From DATGLG01 sp035294245 (lineage in GTDB: Bacteria; Pseudomonadota; Alphaproteobacteria; JACZXZ01), in the NCBI GenBank assembly GCA_035294245.1, contig DATGLG010000073.1, positions 1 to 64,000 on the forward strand: a DNA stretch of 64,000 bases, in the 5' to 3' direction. Below are positions 34,154 through 42,091 of the stretch, piece after piece (position 1 is the first letter of the stretch; each line of letters begins with the position of its first letter). Below the pieces are notes generated by a model that was not told the DNA's origin, searched no databases, and saw only the letters and a program-made list of their open reading frames with translations. The translations under genes were made by a program, and so were the position numbers.

Positions 34154-34279
34154 ATGGCCCCTGCCGCAGTGCGTGGTATCGGGCGCCGTGGCGTCATTTC
34201 AGCTCGGTGCCAATTGGAGCCGCTTCTTGCTTGTGAGAAGTTGACTGTGTAGCTCGGGTGATCGGTGGTTCAGCCTGCG

Positions 34280-35125
34280 CTATCGCACAAGAAGCAATGG
34301 ACACCCCAGTGCTTCGATGAAGCCGTCTTGACCCGGGATCGAGAAGATGGACGAGGCGACGCTAAGGACAAGCAGCGACGGCCGCTCCTGCCGCATGCGA
34401 GACAGGAGGGCGATGGTATCGCGGATGGGCACAGCTTGGAATTCGACCGCTACGTTCTCGCGATCGACAATCGAACGCGCATTGGCCTCCAACTGAGCCA
34501 CGCCGGATGTCTCGTCCACCAGCAGAAGGATATCGAGCCGACCATCCAACGCCTCTGCTAGGCGTGCCGCCAAGCGTAAAGCCCGCATGCTTGTCGAGGT
34601 GCCGTCAAATATGACAACCACATGACCAGGCAGCTCGACCTCCGCCTCGAGCAGCAGGACGGATCGGTCAAGCCGGAGCACGGCCGCACGACTTGGCGCG
34701 TCCATGCGCAGATATCGAGATAACGGGCGGCAACTCCCTTGCAGAATGATGAGGTCAGCCGCCTGCGACGCCTCGACGATTTGTGTCGTCAATGGGCCGC
34801 GCGCGACATGGAAGGAAGCGGGAACATTGGCTTGCTGCGCCGCTTTCTCCAGGGTTCTGCGCGCGCGCGAAGCCATGATCTTTAACTCGTGCTCGAGGCT
34901 TTCTATGCTGAACTCGTGCCATCCGGCGCCTGTGATGCTGTACTGCCGTACGAAAGGTAACGCAGCCGCCCGCAATAGATCGTCATCCTCGACGAAAAGA
35001 CCGTAGAGCTCCGCCTGCATGCGGGCAGCGAGCTTCGCGGCTGCTTCGAGCGCGTGGCGCGAAAGGCTCGCCGCGTCGAGGGCGACAAGAACGCGCCGCG
35101 GTACTGACTCATTCTCCTCGTTCAC
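34280..35125 (-). CDS. Universal stress protein, two-domain
   Basis: 281 residues with two Usp-type halves. The first begins RRVLVALDAASLSRHALEAA, the second near residue 165 (HVVVIFDGTSTSMRALRLAA). The ATP-binding G-x2-G-x9-G(S/T) motif is not clear in either half, so it may not bind ATP. It follows the Lon-like gene by only 5 nt and is probably co-transcribed with it. It is more distant from the two Usp genes at 53904 and 61521 than those are from each other. Confidence 0.8.
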   Translation of the reverse strand: MNEENESVPRRVLVALDAASLSRHALEAAAKLAARMQAELYGLFVEDDDLLRAAALPFVRQYSITGAGWHEFSIESLEHELKIMASRARRTLEKAAQQANVPASFHVARGPLTTQIVEASQAADLIILQGSCRPLSRYLRMDAPSRAAVLRLDRSVLLLEAEVELPGHVVVIFDGTSTSMRALRLAARLAEALDGRLDILLLVDETSGVAQLEANARSIVDRENVAVEFQAVPIRDTIALLSRMRQERPSLLVLSVASSIFSIPGQDGFIEALGCPLLLVR

Positions 35126-35130
35126 GGCAA

Positions 35131-37668
35131 TTAATCTCGCACCCTCGAACTATTTGGCTCGTGACTGTCGCGCTCATGGTCAGGGCGTGCAAACCGTCGT
35201 GCAGCTTCCGCGAAGGCCGCGAGGCGCGCGTCCACTCGGCCGTTAATGGTGTCCGGTGGGTATGCGCCGACCCGGTCGACAATCCCGGCGGGAATGCCCG
35301 TCAGGATCTCAATGCCTTCATCGATCGTCTCTACCGGATAGATGTGAAACCGACCGGCAGCTACCGCATCGACCACATCTTGACGCAACATAAGATGCTT
35401 CACGTTCGATGTCGGAATGAGCACGCCCTGCCCCTCCGCGAGGCCGATGGCGTTGCAGACATCGAAAAATCCCTCGATCTTCTCGTTGACGCCGCCGATG
35501 GCTTGTACCTGGCCGCGCTGGTTGACGGAACCGGTCACCGCTAGCGACTGCTTAATCGGTACGTCGGCAAGGGCGGACAAGAGAGCATAGAGTTCGGCCG
35601 AGGACGCGCTATCGCCCTCAACGCCACTGTAGGACTGCTCAAAGACGAGGCTCGCGTTGAGTGAAAGCGGCCTGTCGAGCGCGTAGCGAGCGGCCAGGTA
35701 GCTCGAGAGGATCAGCACACCCTTGGAGTGGATCGGTCCTCCGAGCTCCACTTCCCGCTCGATGTCGACGACCTGGCCTCGCCCTAAGCGGACGCGCGCC
35801 GTGATTCGCGTCGGTTGTCCGAAGGCGAAGCCGTCAAGCTGAACGACCGAGAGGCCATTGATCTGGCCGACAACGGCTCCCTTGGTATCGATAAGGATCG
35901 TTCCGCGCTCAATCTCTTCCTGGACGCGTTCCCGAATTCGGTCCGAGCGGCGTATACGCGCCTCGACCGCGCGCGCAACATGGCTCGCCGTGATCCTTTT
36001 GGCATCTGCCTGGCCCGCCCAGAAATCCGCCTCGCGGAGGAGATCCGCGATGCCCTCGATATGAGTGGTAAGGCGCTCTGAGTCCTCGGCCAGTCTTGCC
36101 GCCTGCTCCATCACGCCCGCGACCGCCCCGCGATCAAGCGGGCGCAGATGCTCTCGACGCACCAAGGTCGCGATCAGGCGAGCATAGCGGGCGCGGCTGT
36201 CCTCCGTGAGCGGAACGCGATCCTCGAAATCGGCTGGAACCTTGAACAACTCGCGAAAATCGGGGTCGAATCGGCTTAGCAGGTAATAGATCGATCTGTC
36301 GCCCAGCAGCACGAGCTTGACGTCGAGTGGTATCGGCTCGGGCTCGAGCGACACGGTGCTAACCATGTTCAGCAGTTGCCCAGCGGATTGAATGCGAAGG
36401 ACGCACGAGCGAAGCGCCCGCTTCAGCTCTTCCCAGGAAAAGGGTTGAAGCAGAAGCCGGCGCGCGTCCAGTACGAGATAGCCGCCACTGGCGCGATGCA
36501 AGGCGCCGCCTTTGATCAAGTTGAAATCCGTGATGAGGGTGCCGAACTGGGAGACGTGCTCGATACGCCCGATCAAGTTCTCCAGGGTGGGGTGGTCCTC
36601 GAAAACCACCGGCGCTCCAGCATCGGATTCGCGCGCGACGATTACGTTGATGCGATAGCGTCGGAAGAAGGCCTCCTCTCCGGCGGCCACCGCTGCCGGA
36701 GGGGTGGTTGGCCCGTCCGCCTGCTCGGATAGGAGACGACGCAAGAACATTTCGCCATTCTCGATCAGGTCGGCCTGCACCCTATCGAGATAGGCCACGA
36801 CCGCTGGAATATCTCGATACTTCTGCTGCAGCTCGTCGAGCAGGTGATTTACGGCAAAGCTGACCATCTCGCGATTGAGCGTGCGCAGCCGCTCGCGCTG
36901 CTGCCGCTCCCATATGGGCACCTGACGCAGTAAGGCTTGAAGTTCTGTCTGCAACGCCTCGATATCGCCTTTGATGCGTTCGCGCTCGCCGGCAGGCAAT
37001 TTCTCAAAGAGATCGGGCTTGATGACCTCGCCGTCGCGCAAGGGGGCCAGGGCGAGTCCGACCGGCGTTCGGATCAGCCCGATGCTCTTCTCGAGCGCCT
37101 TTTGTTGTAGCGCTTCGAAGGCGCCTTCGTGCTGCCGCTTGAATTCCTCCTCGATGACATCCTTGCGGTGGCGATATTCCTCGCTCTCGAAGGCAGCGGG
37201 GATTGCAGCCTTGAGCTCCTCGACGAGACTGTCCATATCTCGTCGAAATGCCTGCGCACGGCCGGCTGGAAGCCGCAGCGCCGACGGCCTTTGCGGCTCG
37301 GCAAAATTGTTAACGTAGCACCAATCGTCCGGTGTCGGCTCGCGGACCGCCTGCGCCTCGAGAGTGTGGCGGACGAGATGCTCTTTCCCAACCCCGCTTG
37401 GCCCGAGCGCGAAGACGTTAAAACCGGCATGTTTTATGCCGATCCCAAACTGCAAGGCTTCAACAGCCCTATCCTGCCCGATCACCTCGTCAAGATCCGG
37501 TAGCTCGGAGGTGCTCTCGAAGGAAAAGCCGGCCGGATCACAACAGCGGCGAAGCGCTTCCGGAGGCAGTGGTTGCGGCGAGCGGGCGCGGCGCTCCTCG
37601 ATGGGGGGTGCCGGTGACGCAAAGGCGGAGGATTCCGGCGGCGCTGTTTCTCCTTTTTCGGCTTCCAT
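35131..37668 (-). CDS. Lon-like ATP-dependent protease (AAA_32/LonB type)
   Basis: 845 residues. An AAA+ module begins near residue 65 with Walker A ALGPSGVGKEHL and is interrupted by a long charged helical insert (about residues 150-330), as in the Lon-like AAA_32 group. The C-terminal S16 protease domain has the catalytic Ser in GDSASSAELYALLSAL (about residue 686) and Lys in GGVNEKIEGFF (about 730), the right spacing for a Lon dyad. No N-terminal LAN domain is present. Substrates are unknown. It lies divergent from ftsH and just ahead of a Usp gene, in a proteostasis block of the island. Confidence 0.9.
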   Translation of the reverse strand: MEAEKGETAPPESSAFASPAPPIEERRARSPQPLPPEALRRCCDPAGFSFESTSELPDLDEVIGQDRAVEALQFGIGIKHAGFNVFALGPSGVGKEHLVRHTLEAQAVREPTPDDWCYVNNFAEPQRPSALRLPAGRAQAFRRDMDSLVEELKAAIPAAFESEEYRHRKDVIEEEFKRQHEGAFEALQQKALEKSIGLIRTPVGLALAPLRDGEVIKPDLFEKLPAGERERIKGDIEALQTELQALLRQVPIWERQQRERLRTLNREMVSFAVNHLLDELQQKYRDIPAVVAYLDRVQADLIENGEMFLRRLLSEQADGPTTPPAAVAAGEEAFFRRYRINVIVARESDAGAPVVFEDHPTLENLIGRIEHVSQFGTLITDFNLIKGGALHRASGGYLVLDARRLLLQPFSWEELKRALRSCVLRIQSAGQLLNMVSTVSLEPEPIPLDVKLVLLGDRSIYYLLSRFDPDFRELFKVPADFEDRVPLTEDSRARYARLIATLVRREHLRPLDRGAVAGVMEQAARLAEDSERLTTHIEGIADLLREADFWAGQADAKRITASHVARAVEARIRRSDRIRERVQEEIERGTILIDTKGAVVGQINGLSVVQLDGFAFGQPTRITARVRLGRGQVVDIEREVELGGPIHSKGVLILSSYLAARYALDRPLSLNASLVFEQSYSGVEGDSASSAELYALLSALADVPIKQSLAVTGSVNQRGQVQAIGGVNEKIEGFFDVCNAIGLAEGQGVLIPTSNVKHLMLRQDVVDAVAAGRFHIYPVETIDEGIEILTGIPAGIVDRVGAYPPDTINGRVDARLAAFAEAARRFARPDHERDSHEPNSSRVRD

Positions 37669-37907
37669 GATACGGCGTTCTTCGTCGTTGGTTGGCCAGC
37701 CCAGTCTCGCCCGACAGCCTAGAGTCAGGGGGAGACGTTCTTCAAGCCCGGAATCGCCGTTACGAAATTCTACCCTGACTGTCCTGATCTCTCATATCGC
37801 ATTGCGAGGCAATGAGCGGCTGCATTTGACAGCGGTATCGCGGAATTCCATCATCGGGCCATCCAAACGTTTCGCTAGGGGTAGCCCTTGTATTTGGGGA
37901 CTTGGCG

Positions 37908-39806
37908 ATGAGCCATATGCCGCGCTGGTTGCCTTGGGCTTTGCTGGGCCTGCTCCTCGCCGCTCTCCTGTTTGGCAACCTGACGATCACAGCGACGTCG
38001 CCTGTCGTCGAGGTGCCATACAGCCAGTTTAAGAAACTGATCGAGGGTGGCGCGGTGGCGGCCGTTACCCTCCATGGCCAAGAGGCAAGCGCACGCCTCA
38101 GGACGGCAAAGCCGCTCGGCTTGAAGGGCGCACAGGTCGACGAAGTCCGCACCCGCCTGCCCCCGATTGCTGACTCCAGCCTGATGCCCGCTTTAGAGGC
38201 AAAGGATGTGGAGCTGACCAGCCTACCGGACGAAAGCGCCGGCAGGAGCCTGCTTTATGCGGTATTGCCGTGGCTGATCCTCATTGGCGGATATTGGTGG
38301 TTTTGGAATCGCATGTCTCGCAACATGGCCGGGGGGCTCGGCGGCGGTCGAGACGTAACAGATTTTCTTTACGGCTCGGCCAAGCGGGAGGCGAAGGGGC
38401 CTGCGCGCGTTACATTTGCGGACGTGGCGGGCCAGGACAATGCCAAGCGGGAGGTGGCCGAGCTGGTCGAGTTCCTGCAGAATCCCGAGCAATACCGCAA
38501 GATGGGGGCGGAGCCGCCGCGGGGCATTCTGATGATGGGACCGCCGGGGACCGGGAAAACCCTTTTGGCGCGCGCGCTCGCCGGCGAGGCCAAGGTCCCC
38601 TTCTTCTATATCTCCGCGTCGGAGTTCATCGAGCTCTTTGTCGGGGTTGGGGCCTCGCGGGTCCGCAAGATGTTCGAAGAAGCCAAGAAGCGGGCGCCGA
38701 GCATCATCTTCATTGACGAGCTGGACTCGATCGGCCGCATGCGCGGCGCAGGGCTTGGCGGCGGCCATGACGAACGCGAGCAGACCCTGAACCAGATCCT
38801 TGCCGAAATGGACGGTTTTCAGGGTCACGAGGCGGTGATCGTGCTGGCGGCGACCAACCGGCCCGATGTGCTCGATCCGGCGCTTCTACGCCCTGGCCGC
38901 TTCGACCGCCATGTCACCCTCGAGCTGCCCGACAAGCGCGCCCGGGAGGAGATCCTCAAAGTGCATGTGCGCAAGGTGCCGCTCGCCGACGATGTCTCCC
39001 TCGAGACGATTGCGGCTTCCACGCCGGGGTTCTCCGGGGCCGAGCTCAAGAATCTGGTCAACGAGGCCGCAATGATGGCGGCGCGTGAAGGTGCGCCCAG
39101 GGTGACGATGCGCAATTTCGACGAGATGCGCGATCGAGTCATGATGGGCTCCGTCCGGACCCTGGCAATCCAGCCCGAGGAGCGACACCGCCTCGCGGTG
39201 CACGAGAGTGGCCATACGGTCACGGCGCATTCCTTGGCCCATGCCGATCCGCTCTACAAGGTAACGATCATTCCCCGTGGTCGTGCGCTCGGCGCTACCC
39301 AGTCGCTGCCCGAGGAGGAGCGCCACACGCTCCCCGAGGAGTATTTGCGTGACCGCCTCGCCGTGATGCTCGGCGGGCGCACCGCCGAGCGCGAGCTGCT
39401 CGGGAGCATCTCGACGGGCGCCGATGATGATATTCGCCAAGCGACGGCGCTCGCGCGGGCGATGGTGAGCCGCTGGGGCATGTCAACGGAAATTGGTCCG
39501 ATGGATGTGCGTGACAGCGAGGAGCACCCTTTCCTGGGCCGGGAAATTGCCCAACCGCGCCGATTCAGCGATGCGACGGCCCATCTCGTCGACGAGGCGG
39601 TGCACCATCTGCTCGTGCAAGCCGAGGAGCGGGCAGCTCAGATCATCCGCGAGCACAAGACCAATCTCATCAAGCTGATCGTGGAGCTCGAAGAGCATGA
39701 GACGCTTGGCCGCGCTCAGATTGAGGCCTGCCTCGGGCCGGCGCGCGAGAGGAGCGCTGACGCGCGTGCCGAAAGCAAGGTGGTGGCCGCGTGGCGCCAA
39801 CGGTAG
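37908..39806 (+). CDS. ftsH: FtsH-type membrane AAA+ zinc metalloprotease
   Basis: 632 residues from ATG 37908. Two membrane helices flank a short periplasmic domain (about residues 7-25 and 110-128). The AAA module has GPPGTGKTLLARALAGEA, Walker B IIFIDELDSIG and the SRH arginines in NRPDVLDPALLRPGRFDRH. The zinc site reads HESGH (H432-H436) instead of the usual HEAGH, with the third ligand Asp in STGADDDIRQAT. FtsH degrades misfolded membrane and short-lived proteins. Its location in a stress island suggests a second, specialised copy beside a housekeeping FtsH elsewhere. Confidence 0.92.
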   Translation: MSHMPRWLPWALLGLLLAALLFGNLTITATSPVVEVPYSQFKKLIEGGAVAAVTLHGQEASARLRTAKPLGLKGAQVDEVRTRLPPIADSSLMPALEAKDVELTSLPDESAGRSLLYAVLPWLILIGGYWWFWNRMSRNMAGGLGGGRDVTDFLYGSAKREAKGPARVTFADVAGQDNAKREVAELVEFLQNPEQYRKMGAEPPRGILMMGPPGTGKTLLARALAGEAKVPFFYISASEFIELFVGVGASRVRKMFEEAKKRAPSIIFIDELDSIGRMRGAGLGGGHDEREQTLNQILAEMDGFQGHEAVIVLAATNRPDVLDPALLRPGRFDRHVTLELPDKRAREEILKVHVRKVPLADDVSLETIAASTPGFSGAELKNLVNEAAMMAAREGAPRVTMRNFDEMRDRVMMGSVRTLAIQPEERHRLAVHESGHTVTAHSLAHADPLYKVTIIPRGRALGATQSLPEEERHTLPEEYLRDRLAVMLGGRTAERELLGSISTGADDDIRQATALARAMVSRWGMSTEIGPMDVRDSEEHPFLGREIAQPRRFSDATAHLVDEAVHHLLVQAEERAAQIIREHKTNLIKLIVELEEHETLGRAQIEACLGPARERSADARAESKVVAAWRQR

Positions 39807-39883
39807 CCTTATGGTCCCGAGCAAATCGAGCCCAGCTCGACGTTCATTCCTCGCTGATCCTTCCGCGGACCGCAGATAGGCGC

Positions 39884-39897
39884 TTGAGCTAAATCAA
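39884..39897. promoter_or_regulatory. FNR/FixK-like box TTGAGCTAAATCAA
   Basis: Exact TTGA-N6-TCAA. It lies 190 nt before the stress-protein start at 40088, farther than the other boxes, so the promoter would need a long leader or another start. Confidence 0.6.
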
Positions 39898-40087
39898 AGC
39901 AACCTTGCCGACGGTCGGTTTAGGGTATGCACGCTCACTCGAATTGGTCACCGGCCGGCTTCGGCTCGACCGACAAGAGGAGCGTTTCGTCCGTGATAGG
40001 GCTTGAGCGCGGAGGCGACGATAGCAATGTACCTCGATCCGCCCCGGCGATAATCGGGCGGGTCCGACGGAGATGGAGAGCGTAACT

Positions 40088-40570
40088 ATGCCGACCGGAT
40101 CAGCAGTGGAAGTCGTTGGCCGCTTTCCGTCACGCGGTCCGTTCAAGACAGCGGTTGAAGAATTATTGGCAGCGGGGTTCAGCCGAACCGACCTCTCGGT
40201 GCTCGACACCCACGATACCCTGAGCGCCGCAGAGAGCCCCGATGCGGGCTGGCGCGAGACCCTGGCCGGCCTCGTTGGCGAGGTCAAGTACATCGAGCCC
40301 CTTACCGCGGCAGGTCTCATCCTCCTTGCCTCGGGAAGCGTCGGCGTTGCCTTCGCTGGCGCTGTCGCCGCGGGGCTGGGCGGCATGGCGCTTTACGAAC
40401 TACTGGGTGCGATCCGAGCGACGCCGCATACGCGGGAGTTTGCGCGGGCGCTGGAGAATGGGGCTGTGCTCCTGTGGGTACGCGCCGAGAATAAAAGCCG
40501 GCAAACGGCGGCCTGCGAGATCCTTCAGCGGAATGGCGCAGCCGATATTCACCTCCATACCCGAAGCTGA
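40088..40570 (+). CDS. Membrane-associated general stress protein-like (YflT/DUF1269 flavour)
   Basis: 160 residues from ATG 40088 with GGAG upstream (ATG 40073 is an alternative). The N-terminal part resembles a heat-induced stress domain (VVGRFPSRGPFKTAVEELLA, then GFSRTDLSVLD), followed by a glycine-rich membrane hairpin (LILLASGSVGVAFAGAVAAG) and a C-terminal ferredoxin-like fold piece ending NGAADIHLHTRS. I place it among proteins that pack against the membrane under stress; function unknown. Confidence 0.65.
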   Translation: MPTGSAVEVVGRFPSRGPFKTAVEELLAAGFSRTDLSVLDTHDTLSAAESPDAGWRETLAGLVGEVKYIEPLTAAGLILLASGSVGVAFAGAVAAGLGGMALYELLGAIRATPHTREFARALENGAVLLWVRAENKSRQTAACEILQRNGAADIHLHTRS

Positions 40571-40679
40571 GATACGGTTTCCAATCGCCAGCAACTGGCA
40601 CGCCCTGCGCTTCACCAGGCCTTCTACTCTCCGTAACAGGGTGACGCCTCCTGCGATATGGGCGTCGTCCGACCTCAAC

Positions 40680-41987
40680 TCAACGGGTGGCCTCAAACGC
40701 TGCAACGCGGAATCTCCGTGAGCTGTCATCATACTCGAAAAGTTCGGCGTAGCGTCCCCAACCGATGGCGGCGCGCAGAGTCTTCTCGGCATCGCTCTGA
40801 TTCATGTGGTCCTGCAATTCCAACTCGAACCGCTCCCGAGGTGCCTGGTGTCCTTCGCGCTCGTCGAGGACTTGACGGATGTGAGCAATGAGAGGCACGA
40901 AGCGAAGGAGGTGCTCTCTGAAGAGGCGCTTTTGCTCCTCCATCGCGCTCTGGGCGAACACGCGGCCCGCCGCGGTGAGCCTGATCGCACCATCTTTGAG
41001 CTCAGCAAATTCCAGGATATGCAGGGCCGCGGCAATCGGGAAGAGATTCTTGGGCTCGAGAGAAAGGGACGTGGCGATCCTGGCCAGCTCGGCTCGCCCG
41101 TCGTATTGCGGGGAGGCCAGGGCTTCGAGGAACCCGGAGATACGGTTGATTGATACCTCGGGAAGGTGCTGCGCTAAGCCGCCATGGATCCGGCTTTGGG
41201 CGCCAATCGACTCCGTCATGCGTGACGTCAGGATAGCGTAGATCTCGTCGACAATGCCGTGGAACGCAGCATCGAGCCGATTGCGCGGCTGAGGCAACGA
41301 GATCCGGATTTCAGCAGCAATATGCCCCGGATTTGAGCCGAGGACAAAAACTCTGTCGCACATCAGAACCGCTTCCTCGATATTGTGTGTCACCATCAGC
41401 ACAGCCTTGGTCGGAAACTGATGCTCGACCCAGAGGTCGAGGAAATCGGTTCGCAAGGTTTCAGCGGTAAGAACATCAAGGGCCGAGAACGGCTCGTCCA
41501 TAAGCAGCAAGATCGGATTGCTCACGATCGCGCGGGCGAATCCCACCCGCTGCCGCATTCCACCGGAGAGCTCGCGTGGATAGGCAGACTGAAAGCCGTC
41601 GAGCCCGATAAGGTCGATCGCCGACAATGCCCGCCGACGCGCCTCATTCAGAGGGAGGCCGAGAGCGCTGAGGCCGAGCTCGACGTTCTCGCGTACGGTC
41701 AACCAGGGGTAAAGAGCGAAAGTCTGGAATACGATGCTAATTCCTTCTGCCGGGCCGGACAGCGGCTTACCGCGGTAACGGACACGGCCCGCGCTCGGCT
41801 CGATCAGCCCACCGGCGATACGAAGCAGGGTTGACTTGCCGGACCCAGAGCGACCGAGCAGGCCGAGAATCTCTCCTGTCCGTACGGCGAAGTTAACGTT
41901 CGCGAGCACGGGCACCGGCTCACCGGACGGCTTGGCAAAGGCCATGCAAACGTCGCTGAACTCGATAATTGGTGGTTCTTCGGTCAA
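40680..41987 (-). CDS. Nitrate/sulfonate-type ABC ATPase with C-terminal AAA-associated domain (orphan)
   Basis: 435 residues. The ATPase domain (1-260) has GRSGSGKSTLLRIAGGL, LSGGMRQRVGFARAIV and ILLLMDEPFSALD, of the SsuB/TauB/NrtD group. A C-terminal region of about 150 residues (LPEVSINRISGFLEALAS, then LRFVPLIAHIRQVLD) matches the AAA-associated domain found on some of these ATPases. No permease or binding protein is adjacent: upstream is the metal ATPase, downstream a stress gene. It may work with a transporter encoded elsewhere. Confidence 0.85.
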   Translation of the reverse strand: MTEEPPIIEFSDVCMAFAKPSGEPVPVLANVNFAVRTGEILGLLGRSGSGKSTLLRIAGGLIEPSAGRVRYRGKPLSGPAEGISIVFQTFALYPWLTVRENVELGLSALGLPLNEARRRALSAIDLIGLDGFQSAYPRELSGGMRQRVGFARAIVSNPILLLMDEPFSALDVLTAETLRTDFLDLWVEHQFPTKAVLMVTHNIEEAVLMCDRVFVLGSNPGHIAAEIRISLPQPRNRLDAAFHGIVDEIYAILTSRMTESIGAQSRIHGGLAQHLPEVSINRISGFLEALASPQYDGRAELARIATSLSLEPKNLFPIAAALHILEFAELKDGAIRLTAAGRVFAQSAMEEQKRLFREHLLRFVPLIAHIRQVLDEREGHQAPRERFELELQDHMNQSDAEKTLRAAIGWGRYAELFEYDDSSRRFRVAAFEATR

Positions 41988-42091
41988 CCTTTCCTCTTAT
42001 TCGAGCCGAGCCCCGTCCTCTGTCAAAACGTGAATTGATCGCTCAAGCCGTAGAGTCATGCGATTACGAAAACGCTCACAGTACGGTAATG

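Noticed and set aside
42035..42046. TTGATCGCTCAA as a FixK box
   Set aside because: The half-sites are separated by 4 nt instead of 6, so the geometry is wrong for Fnr/FixK dimers.
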